From the NCBI GenBank assembly GCA_963693025.1, contig OY843749.1, positions 558,001 to 622,000 on the forward strand: a DNA stretch of 64,000 bases, given 5' to 3'. This DNA comes from JAHRAW01 sp963693025. GTDB lineage: Bacteria; Pseudomonadota; Gammaproteobacteria; Arenicellales; Poriferihabitantaceae. Both the position numbers and the translations under genes were made by a program. The notes under the pieces are model-generated. The model was not told the DNA's origin, did no database searches, and saw only the letters and a program-made list of their open reading frames with translations. Below are positions 25,815-32,864 of the stretch, piece by piece (position 1 is the stretch's first letter; every line of letters begins with the position of its first letter).

Positions 25815-26516
25815 ATGACCAACGCCCGCGCCGCTTTCCGCCCAATCCGCACTTATGTATTGCGCGAGGGCCGCTTGACCGCGGGGCAGCGGCGGGCGCT
25901 TGATGAGTTGTGGCCCCGCTATGGACTTGCGCTGCCGGCGTCGGGCGGCGGCGCGCCGGACCTTCGGCGGGCGTTCGGGCGGGACGCGCCGACTCGTCTT
26001 GAAATCGGTTTTGGAGACGGCGGCGCGCTGCTGGAAATGGCGCAAAAAAACCCGCACTGCAACTTCATCGGCGCGGAAGTTCACCGCCCCGGGGTCGGCC
26101 ACTTGCTGCTACAAATCGAAGCGCACCGGCTCACCAATGTCAGGCTGTTTTGCGACGACGGCATTCAAGTGCTGTCCGCGGCAATCGCGCAGCAAACCCT
26201 GGATGCAATCTACCTCTATTTCCCCGACCCGTGGCCCAAGAAAAAACACCACAAGCGCCGGATTGTGCAACCGGCTTTCATCGAGTTGGTTTCCACCCGG
26301 CTGACCCAAGGCGGCTGTTTCCACTTCGCCACCGACTGGCAACCCTACGCCGAAGAAGCGCTGGCACGGCTGGAGCAATCCGCCCACTTCCAAAACCAAG
26401 CCCCCCCCGGCCACTTCTCCCCCCGCCCCAACAACCGCCCCGAAACCAAGTTCGAACGCCGGGGCCAAAAACTCGGACACCGGGTGTGGGATATAGTGAT
26501 GCGAAAAGCGGGTTGA
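25815..26516 (+). CDS. trmB: tRNA (guanine-N7-)-methyltransferase
   Basis: 233 residues; makes m7G46 in tRNA. SAM-binding motif RLEIGFGDGGALLEMA, then NFIGAEVHRPGVGHLL, the family motif YLYFPDPWPKKKHHKRRIVQ, and a C-terminal ETKFERRGQKLGHRVWD. Length is normal. Followed by tRNA-Phe on the other strand. Confidence 0.96.
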   Translation: MTNARAAFRPIRTYVLREGRLTAGQRRALDELWPRYGLALPASGGGAPDLRRAFGRDAPTRLEIGFGDGGALLEMAQKNPHCNFIGAEVHRPGVGHLLLQIEAHRLTNVRLFCDDGIQVLSAAIAQQTLDAIYLYFPDPWPKKKHHKRRIVQPAFIELVSTRLTQGGCFHFATDWQPYAEEALARLEQSAHFQNQAPPGHFSPRPNNRPETKFERRGQKLGHRVWDIVMRKAG

Positions 26517-26592
26517 TTGACGCTAAGCGCAACCTCTCTGTGCGATTACTCCGCTTGAGTCCACGCCATCGGAATGAGATGCCCGAAATGAA

Positions 26593-26668
<76 letters not shown>

Positions 26669-26792
26669 AAGTAAATCACCTTCGCACGCGTTCCATCGCC
26701 CGGCGGCGATTCTATCCCCATAGCCAACAGATGGGAATGCCCCAAAGCAAATAATCCGCCCCGCCACCACCCCGCCCCTCACCCTCACCCTT

Positions 26793-26843
26793 CGTCATTC
26801 CCAAGTACTCGTCATTCCCAAGTACTCGTCATTCCCAAGTACT
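26793..26843 (+). repeat. Three exact tandem copies of a 17-bp repeat end
   Basis: CGTCATTCCCAAGTACT occurs three times in a row (26793-26809, 26810-26826, 26827-26843), directly joined to a full dispersed repeat that starts CGTCATTCTCGAGCG. The unit is a diverged copy of the repeat end. No gene is visible in this stretch. Confidence 0.9.
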
Positions 26844-27044
26844 CGTCATTCTCGAGCGTTAGTGTCCGTTAGTCGCCGCGCTTTTTCTTTTAAGCGGCGG
26901 CTTACGGACACTTGCGTCCTCGGGAATCTCCCTAAGATTGGCACGGGCTTTGTTGGAATTCACGGTAGCCTTAGGGAGATTCCCGAAGGTGATGAAAAAT
27001 ATAGTCGCTACCGCTCCTTATTTTTCTATCATTCGAGAATGACG
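26844..27044 (+). repeat. Dispersed mosaic repeat, full copy
   Basis: 201-bp standard unit with all hairpin modules; the left end is CGTCATTCTCGAGCG and the right end ATTCGAGAATGACG. It lies between tRNA-Phe and the 67-residue gene at 27071, in a region with C-runs at 26759-26790. Confidence 0.85.
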
Positions 27045-27070
27045 AAGTGGGGTTGTGGGGCGCTCCCTAT

Positions 27071-27274
27071 TCACCCCCCACCACCACCCCACCGCTCCGC
27101 ATTCGCGGTATCTTTATTCACACCATCACCATAACCCGCCTCATACGCCTCGGTCAGCCTCTGCTCTTCCCGTTTTGGGGTGCCGAGGAAGCCGGTTGCC
27201 CAGCCGAGGATGTAGTCGCGGGCGGTGCCTTGTTTTTCCAGGGCGGCGATGGTTTCGTAGTAGGGATTGGTCAT
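27071..27274 (-). CDS. 67-residue hypothetical protein downstream of ggt and cupin genes
   Basis: The peptide MTNPYYETIAALEKQGTARD, then ILGWATGFLGTPKREEQRLT and EAYEAGYGDG looks like a compact, soluble, conserved protein; no family name is recalled with certainty. The C-terminal end (after about residue 52) runs into the glycine codons of a G-tract next to the repeat, and may have been altered by it. Same strand as the cupin and ggt genes, 23 bp after the cupin, so probably co-transcribed. Confidence 0.55.
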   Translation of the reverse strand: MTNPYYETIAALEKQGTARDYILGWATGFLGTPKREEQRLTEAYEAGYGDGVNKDTANAERWGGGGG

Positions 27275-27297
27275 TGGCGGTTACGGTTCAAGGGGCG

Positions 27298-27597
27298 TTA
27301 GCCTTCGCGGTGGTGTCTTTCCAGCGCTTCGGTTATTTTCCATCGGCAGCGTGCGTCGGGCATGCAGGTTACCAAATCGCCGGCGCGGACGACAACGGTT
27401 TTGCCGTCTTGCGGGGTGATTTCGGCGCGGCCGCGGAGGATGTAGTGGGTCTCCGTGTGCGCGTGGGTTTTTTCTTGCACGGACACCGCATCAACGCTGA
27501 CGGGCCAGTCATCAACGCCCAGCACTTCCAGTTTCATCGGCGACGGGTCGTGCTCAACCAAAACCATAACCATAGCCGAAACCGGAGCGCTACTCAT
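27298..27597 (-). CDS. Small cupin-domain protein
   Basis: Up to 99 residues, a single cupin barrel. Metal-ligand-type motif THAHTETHYILRGRAE (histidines and glutamate) and the second motif with GDLVTCMPDARCRWKI. Such small cupins act as sensors or isomerase-like enzymes; the substrate is unknown. A start at the internal MKLEVLGVDDW (residue 21) is possible. Ten bases after ggt on the same strand, so likely linked to gamma-glutamyl or glutathione metabolism, which is inference. Confidence 0.75.
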   Translation of the reverse strand: MSSAPVSAMVMVLVEHDPSPMKLEVLGVDDWPVSVDAVSVQEKTHAHTETHYILRGRAEITPQDGKTVVVRAGDLVTCMPDARCRWKITEALERHHREG

Positions 27598-27606
27598 CGC
27601 ACGCCG

Positions 27607-29352
27607 TCAGCGCAACACCCGCGCCGCGCCGTCTCCCCGGTGGTCGGATGCGGCGGTGATTTGCCCGCCGGCGCGGTCGCGGATGACGATGTGCATGTTG
27701 CCCCACGGGCGCGCTTTGGGGTCGAGTTGATGGCCGCGCAGGCGCAACGCTTCGACGGTTTGCGCGGACAGCGCGCCGGGCTCATACTGAATCGCGTCCG
27801 GCAGGTATTGATGGTGAAAGCGCGGGCGGTTGACGATGTCGCTTGCGCCGGCGCCGCGGTGAAATTCCAGCGCCGCGAGCAGCACCATGGAGATGATGCG
27901 GCTGCCGCCCGGCGTGCCGAGCGCGGCGACTCGCTCGCCGGTTTCCAGAAAGGTCGGGCTCATGCTTGACAGCATCCGCTTGCCGCCGGCGATGGCGTTG
28001 GCGCCCGCGCCCACCAGCCCATAGACATTGGGCGAGCCGGGCTTGGCGGAAAAGTCGTCCATCTCGTCGTTCAACAGCACGCCGGTGCCGGGCGGCACCC
28101 AGCCTGAGCCGAACGAATAGTTCACCGACAAGGTCGCCGCCACGCGGTTGCCGGCGGCGTCGATGACCGAGAAGTGCGTGGTGTCGGCGCCTTCGCTTCG
28201 CCCCCCGCCCGCGCCCGCGAAAGTGGGCGCGAGCCGCTCGCTGGGCGTGGCGTGTTCCAGCCGAATCGACTGCCGCAGTCCGGCGGCATAGCGCGGGTCC
28301 GCGAGCAGGCCGGTCGGCACCTCGACAAAATCGGCGTCGCCCATATACTCCGCGCGGTCGCGGTAGGCGCGGCGCATCGCCTCGACCGCCAGATGGACGA
28401 AGTCCGGCGCATCCAGCGAGCCGGGCGCGAGCGCGGCGAGGTCGTAGCCCGACAAAATGTTGAGCGCTTGCGCCAGCACCAGCCCGCCGGATGACGGCAG
28501 CGCCGCCGAGGTGATTTTCATGCCGCGGTAAGCGGCGACCACGGGTTTGCGCACCACCACCCGGTAGGCGCTCAAATCCTCCGCCGTCCAGATGCCGCCC
28601 GCCGCGCGCACGCCGGCGACCAGTTTGCGCGCCACTTCGCCGCGGTAAAACCCGTCAAACCCGGCGGTCGCCAGCGCCCTCAGCGTGGCCGCCAAATCGC
28701 GCTGCACGATCAACGCGCCCTCCGCCGGCACTTCGCCGTCAGCGAGGAAAATCGCGGCGGCGCCCGGCGATGCCGCGACCGCGTCCAAGCGAAACTCGAG
28801 TTCCCGGCGGTAGCGTGGCGTTACCGGGAAGCCGGTCTCCGCCAGCCGAATCGCCGGCGCCAGCGAAGCCGACAACGGCAGCGCGCCGCGGTTTTCCGCC
28901 AGCCAGGCGAGCGCGGCGGGCTCGCCGGGAATGCCGGCGGCGAGCGCGCCGTCGATGGACAACTTTGGAATCACCTCGCCGGCGGCGTCCAGATACATGT
29001 CGCGGGTTGCCGCCAGTGGCGCTTTTTCGCGGCCATCCAGCATCACGTCCTCGCCGGTGGCGGCGTCGTGCAACAACCAAAACCCGCCGCCGCCGAGCCC
29101 CGAACTGGCGGGCTCGACCACCGCCAACGCGGCGCTCACCGCGACCGCCGCATCAAACGCGTTGCCGCCCGCGCGGAGGATTTGGATGCCGGCTTCGGTC
29201 GCCAACGGGTCGGCGGACGCCACCCCCGCCGCCGCCGTCGCATCGCGCGGTGGTAGCGCGAGTAGCAGTCCAAGCGCGAGCGCGGCTACGGTGGCGGCGG
29301 CGTATTGCGCGCGCGCCGCTTTCGCCCGCCGACTAGACGGAGGCGGAGCCAT
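27607..29352 (-). CDS. ggt: Gamma-glutamyltransferase
   Basis: 581 residues, periplasmic Ntn-hydrolase that cleaves or transfers the gamma-glutamyl group of glutathione. The N-terminus has a basic region and hydrophobic signal (AATVAALALGLLLALPP). Landmarks: GILILRAGGNAFDAAVAVSA-like (here GIQILRAGGNAFDAAVAVSA), SSGLGGGGFWLLHD, LDGREKAP, the nucleophile threonine in GADTTHFSVIDAAGN, and the C-terminal GGSRIISMVLLAAL. The self-cleavage threonine is intact. Start taken as ATG 29352, which overlaps the 3' end of orn by 20 bp; the longer frame upstream is antisense-like noise inside orn. Confidence 0.95.
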   Translation of the reverse strand: MAPPPSSRRAKAARAQYAAATVAALALGLLLALPPRDATAAAGVASADPLATEAGIQILRAGGNAFDAAVAVSAALAVVEPASSGLGGGGFWLLHDAATGEDVMLDGREKAPLAATRDMYLDAAGEVIPKLSIDGALAAGIPGEPAALAWLAENRGALPLSASLAPAIRLAETGFPVTPRYRRELEFRLDAVAASPGAAAIFLADGEVPAEGALIVQRDLAATLRALATAGFDGFYRGEVARKLVAGVRAAGGIWTAEDLSAYRVVVRKPVVAAYRGMKITSAALPSSGGLVLAQALNILSGYDLAALAPGSLDAPDFVHLAVEAMRRAYRDRAEYMGDADFVEVPTGLLADPRYAAGLRQSIRLEHATPSERLAPTFAGAGGGRSEGADTTHFSVIDAAGNRVAATLSVNYSFGSGWVPPGTGVLLNDEMDDFSAKPGSPNVYGLVGAGANAIAGGKRMLSSMSPTFLETGERVAALGTPGGSRIISMVLLAALEFHRGAGASDIVNRPRFHHQYLPDAIQYEPGALSAQTVEALRLRGHQLDPKARPWGNMHIVIRDRAGGQITAASDHRGDGAARVLR

Positions 29353-29911
29353 CCGGCGCACCCATCTTGATGAAGGTCTCGCGGTAGAATTTGAGTTCGG
29401 CAATCGATTCACGAATGTCGTCGAGCGCGCGGTGCGTGTTGTTTTTCTTGAAGCCGTCCAGCAAATCGGGGCGCCAGCGCACCACCAACTCCTTGATTGA
29501 ACTGACATCCAGATTGCGGTAATGCAGATACGCTTCCAGTTTCGGCATATAGAGCGCGAGGAAGCGCCGGTCCTGACAAATGGAGTTGCCGCACAACGGC
29601 GAGTGGTTGCCGGGCACATGCTTGGCGATGAACTTAAGCGTAATACGCTGCGCCTCGTCCTCGTCAATCTCCGACTCCTTAACGCGCGTCACCAACCCGC
29701 TCTCGGTGTGAGTCCGAGTATTCCACTCGTCCATCTGCGCGAGCCGAGCAAGCGGCTGACGAATCGCCATCACGGGACCCTCTTCAATAACATTGAGATG
29801 CGGGTCGGTCACCACCGTGGCGATTTCAATGATGCGGTCGTCCGGCGGCGAAAGACCGGTCATTTCGAGGTCCATCCAGACGAGGTTGCGGCGTTTCTTC
29901 ATAGATTTCAT
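29333..29911 (-). CDS. orn: Oligoribonuclease
   Basis: About 189-192 residues; 3'-5' exonuclease that removes di- to pentanucleotides and also clears pGpG from cyclic-di-GMP breakdown. DEDDh motifs: LVWMDLEMTGLSPPDDRIIE (Exo I), the conserved EWNTRTHTESGLVTRVKES, CGNSICQDRRFLALYMPKLE (Exo II), and HRALDDIRESIAELKFYRE (Exo III). Start is one of two close in-frame ATGs (29911 or 29902). The longer upstream frame is not used. Confidence 0.96.
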   Translation of the reverse strand: MKSMKKRRNLVWMDLEMTGLSPPDDRIIEIATVVTDPHLNVIEEGPVMAIRQPLARLAQMDEWNTRTHTESGLVTRVKESEIDEDEAQRITLKFIAKHVPGNHSPLCGNSICQDRRFLALYMPKLEAYLHYRNLDVSSIKELVVRWRPDLLDGFKKNNTHRALDDIRESIAELKFYRETFIKMGAPDGSASV

Positions 29912-29965
29912 TATGCCCGCATTGGGGTGGGAAAGCGATGATTTGTTGGGGGGCAACTTCGTTAT

Positions 29966-30712
29966 TCACTCAACCCCCGGCTGATAAATATCAAACCGCA
30001 CCAACTTACCCCCAACCTCCCCCACCCTACCCGCATAAAGCGGCACCGCACGACGTGAACGTTTGACCACCACGCGTTGCGTCGCACACGCCATCGCTTG
30101 CGCGAACAATGTGCTGCTGTCGCCTGCGGGACCAGCCAACATTCGCAGGATTGCCAGCGGCTTTTTCGCCGCCGCCGACTTGGACTTGGGCGGATACATC
30201 GGGTCGAGATAGACCACATCCGGCGACGATGACAACGCGCGCAGATACGCGAGGCTGTCGCCGTGCACGATTTCCAACCGCGCTTTCACGGCATCGTCAC
30301 GGCACGCGGCGTGCGCGTGTTGCAACATAACCGCGACCAGCGGGTTTTGCTCCACCGCAATCACCCGGCAACCGCGCCGTGCCAAATGCGCCGCATCCGC
30401 GCCCCATCCGGCGGTGGCGTCGATGACCGTTTTCGCGCGCGCGCCGACCGCCTTATGCAACGGGTCGGCGCCGGCGCCAATGCGCGGGCGCGCCGCGTCC
30501 AAGCGAATGCGCAGCGGCGCATTGGGCGGCAGGGCGTCGCCGTGCAATGCCAGTCCGTGGCGGTCGAGTTCGAGGTGGAAGGGCGTGGCGGGCGGTTCAT
30601 CCGCTTGCAGTAGCGGCGCGCCGAGTTCGGCGGCGAGTTGGCGGCACAGTCGGTCGTATGCGCGGTTATGGCGCACCGACACCGCGGCGGGGGTTGGGGT
30701 GGAGGGGGGCAT
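29966..30712 (-). CDS. rsmJ: 16S rRNA (guanine(1516)-N(2))-methyltransferase
   Basis: 248 residues from ATG 30712. Signature stretches of RsmJ: VIDATAGWGADAAHLARRGC (SAM-binding), VIAVEQNPLVAVMLQHAH, the PPM-like DPMYPPKSKSAAAKKPLAIL, and RVVVKRSRRAVPLYAG. It is followed by orn on the same strand. A C-rich stretch precedes the start. The frame is open much further upstream, inside fabI antisense, which is ignored. Confidence 0.93.
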   Translation of the reverse strand: MPPSTPTPAAVSVRHNRAYDRLCRQLAAELGAPLLQADEPPATPFHLELDRHGLALHGDALPPNAPLRIRLDAARPRIGAGADPLHKAVGARAKTVIDATAGWGADAAHLARRGCRVIAVEQNPLVAVMLQHAHAACRDDAVKARLEIVHGDSLAYLRALSSSPDVVYLDPMYPPKSKSAAAKKPLAILRMLAGPAGDSSTLFAQAMACATQRVVVKRSRRAVPLYAGRVGEVGGKLVRFDIYQPGVE

Positions 30713-30784
30713 TTTGATTTTGACAGCGCCGCCGGCATAAGGTAAAACCCGCAGCGTGAACCAGTGTAACAAGCGGAGGCTTTG

Positions 30785-31582
30785 ATGGGTTTTCTTGCGG
30801 GCAAAAAAATACTGATTACCGGCATCGCCAGCAACCGGTCGATCGCCTGGGGCATCGCCGCGGCGATGCGCAAACAAGGCGCGGAACTCGCGCTCACCTA
30901 TCCCAACGACAAGATGAAACCGCGCGTGATGAAACTGGCGGCGGAACTCGGCGCTGAGGTCGTGTTGCCCTGCGACGTCGCCAGCGACGAGCAAATCACG
31001 CAACTGTTTGAAGACCTCGGCAAGACCTGGGACGGCTTGGACGCGCTGGTTCATTCCATCGCCTTCGCCCCGCGCGAAGAATTGCAAGGGTTGTTCCTCG
31101 ACGCGGTCAGCCGCGAAGGGTTTGCGGTCGCGCACGAAATCAGTTCATACAGTTTCGCCGCGCTCGGACGCGCCGCGGCGCCGCTGATGCGCGCACCGGG
31201 CGGCGCCATGCTAACCCTCACCTACATCGGCTCGAACCGCTCCATGCCCGGTTATAACGTGATGGGGCTCGCCAAAGCCAGCCTCGAAGCGAATGTGCGC
31301 TACATGGCGCAGTCCCTCGGCGGCGCGGGCATTCGCGTAAACGGCATCTCCGCCGGTCCCATCCGCACCCTGGCCGCCGCCGGCATCGCCAACTTCAAAA
31401 AGATGACCGCCCACTTCGAAAAAGTCGCCCCCCTGGGCCGCGCCGTCACCATAGAAGAAGTAGGCAACACCGCCGCCTTCCTATGCTCCGACCTCGCGTC
31501 GGGGATTACCGGGGAAATCACTTATGTTGATGCGGGGTTTAATACGGTGGGGATTAGTGAGCGTTTTGTTGTTGATGAGTGA
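30785..31582 (+). CDS. fabI: Enoyl-[acyl-carrier-protein] reductase (NADH)
   Basis: 265 residues; last reduction step of fatty acid elongation. NAD-binding GIASNRSIAWGIAAAM, the SIAFAPREELQG segment, the active-site tyrosine/lysine region (YIGSNRSMPGYNVMGLAKAS, where the tyrosine and lysine of Y-x6-K are present) and NGISAGPIRTLAAAGI. ATG at 30785 with GGAGG upstream; the TTG directly before is not needed. The stop is followed by a G-tract and then an inverted repeat copy. Confidence 0.96.
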   Translation: MGFLAGKKILITGIASNRSIAWGIAAAMRKQGAELALTYPNDKMKPRVMKLAAELGAEVVLPCDVASDEQITQLFEDLGKTWDGLDALVHSIAFAPREELQGLFLDAVSREGFAVAHEISSYSFAALGRAAAPLMRAPGGAMLTLTYIGSNRSMPGYNVMGLAKASLEANVRYMAQSLGGAGIRVNGISAGPIRTLAAAGIANFKKMTAHFEKVAPLGRAVTIEEVGNTAAFLCSDLASGITGEITYVDAGFNTVGISERFVVDE

Positions 31583-31619
31583 GGGGGTGGTGGGTGAAAA
31601 AAAAACCAACCCACCACTT

Positions 31620-31819
31620 CGTCATTCCCGAACGGTAGAAAATAGGGAGCCGACAGGCGACCATATTTTCTTCGCCTTCGGGAATCTCCCTAAGGCTACC
31701 GTGAATTCCAACAAAGCCCGTGCCAGTCTTAGGGAGATTCCCGAGGACGTAAGTGTCCGTAAGCCGCCGCTTAAAAGAAAAAGCGCGGCGGCAACGGACA
31801 CTAACGCTCGAGAATGACG
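31620..31819 (-). repeat. Dispersed mosaic repeat, full inverted copy
   Basis: 200-bp unit in the minus orientation (ends CGTCATTCCCGAACGG on the left and CGCTCGAGAATGACG on the right). It sits between the convergent ends of fabI and the AT-rich gene at 31885 and could serve as a bidirectional terminator because of its hairpins, which is inference. Confidence 0.85.
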
Positions 31820-31884
31820 GGTTTCTTGTTGTTGTTTTTGCGTAAACTACGCCAAGGAGATTAATGTCATGTATGCCTATAGTA

Positions 31885-32298
31885 TCAACTATATTCAGCA
31901 AATTTTAACACTGATTCAATCTTCTCTAGTGCTTGTTTACATTCAGTAGCACGATTATCAAGAGACCCTGGAGATGCTGTTCTCACGAATGTGTTTTCAT
32001 ACTGTTCCCAAGCTTCGTCAAATTTTTTGCGTTTACAAGACGGGACATGGTGTTGAAAATTTACCTTAGCTCTTTTATGTCGCGCGATTACTTCCGTCGT
32101 GAGAATTTTGCATACATCCGCACGCTCCTCATTAAGATCAATCATTGCGTCCACAAATTCCGCATGAAATTTCCCAGTAGCCACATAACGTTGCTGTTTT
32201 CTGGCAATACGATCCGTCAAAATGTAAGTTATAAACGAACCGATAATCACCCCGATGATTCCAGAAATCATAGAACAATCTGTTAGATATTGGACCAC
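31885..32298 (-). CDS. Hypothetical membrane-anchored protein in an AT-rich patch
   Basis: Up to 137 residues, or 128 from the internal ATG at MISGIIGVIIGS. One N-terminal membrane segment (ISGIIGVIIGSFITYILTDR) is followed by a soluble, charged, helical and likely coiled-coil domain (RIARKQQRYVATGKFHAEFV, DEAWEQYENTF). No family recognised. Base composition is much more AT-rich than the fabI and aldehyde oxidoreductase genes around it, as is the next Sel1 gene, so the pair is probably acquired. Confidence 0.55.
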   Translation of the reverse strand: MVQYLTDCSMISGIIGVIIGSFITYILTDRIARKQQRYVATGKFHAEFVDAMIDLNEERADVCKILTTEVIARHKRAKVNFQHHVPSCKRKKFDEAWEQYENTFVRTASPGSLDNRATECKQALEKIESVLKFAEYS

Positions 32299-32337
32299 GC
32301 TACTACTTCTCTAATAAACAAATTTTCGTATTATGTG

Positions 32338-32835
32338 CTATCCAGTACATTGTGATAGCACAGTTACTGCGATTAAAGTTATAGCTACTACCTCTGCAGT
32401 GTAGGTCAATTTAGATTCTTTGGAATCAACAGATGGCACATGTGATTTAGACTTAAAGTATGCCGATCTTTGGCGGAACAAGCGATTTCCTTCGCGTCTC
32501 AAGTCTGCAGCTATATTTTCATCTTTAGGGACGCCCATGCCATCTTCATATAGTTGAGCGAGATGATCATATGCCCACGAATTACCTAATTTAGCCGCTT
32601 TCCAATACAAGTTTACAGCTTCCTTGCAGTCCTTCTTAACACCGTCTCCATGACTGTACTTCCAGGCTAAACTATTTAAAGATTCTGCATGATTCTGTGC
32701 GGCAGCTTTGCGGTACCATTTTATAGCCTCTGCATTATTTTTCAAAACGCCCTTTTCAGAATTGTACATTGTGCCAAGTTCATACTGAGCGTCTGCGTCA
32801 CCCTGAATGGCTGCGTCATAAATTTTATTGTCCAT
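32338..32835 (-). CDS. Sel1-repeat (TPR-like) protein with C-terminal membrane anchor
   Basis: 165 residues. Three Sel1-type repeats of about 36 residues: GDADAQYELGTMYNSEKGVL, ESLNSLAWKYSHGDGVKKDC and SWAYDHLAQLYEDGMGVPKD, each with the AxxxLGxxYxxGxGV pattern. The C-terminal 20 residues (AEVVAITLIAVTVLSQC) form a membrane segment. Sel1 proteins are protein-interaction scaffolds; its role here is unknown. AT-rich, next to the small membrane protein at 31885. Confidence 0.8.
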   Translation of the reverse strand: MDNKIYDAAIQGDADAQYELGTMYNSEKGVLKNNAEAIKWYRKAAAQNHAESLNSLAWKYSHGDGVKKDCKEAVNLYWKAAKLGNSWAYDHLAQLYEDGMGVPKDENIAADLRREGNRLFRQRSAYFKSKSHVPSVDSKESKLTYTAEVVAITLIAVTVLSQCTG

Positions 32836-32841
32836 TATTCA

Positions 32842-32864
32842 CCCCCACCCCTCACCCCAACCCC
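32842..32864 (-). other. G-quadruplex-type motif across a stop codon
   Basis: On the minus strand four runs of 4, 4, 4 and 5 guanines are separated by loops of 2, 3 and 1 bases (loops TT, TGA, T). The middle loop is the TGA stop of the aldehyde oxidoreductase gene. This is a textbook intramolecular G-quadruplex pattern; whether it forms is not known. Confidence 0.6.

Noticed and set aside
26793..26843. Short direct repeats considered as a CRISPR array (also 56348-56437)
   Set aside because: Units are joined head to tail with no spacers and no cas genes nearby.
26862..27134. Reading frame giving MSVSRRAFSFKRRLTDTCVL and similar peptides, also at 20405, 34739, 10366 and 31554
   Set aside because: These frames lie within the dispersed repeat and appear because the repeat lacks stops in that frame. 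They follow repeat boundaries and hairpins, not gene signals.
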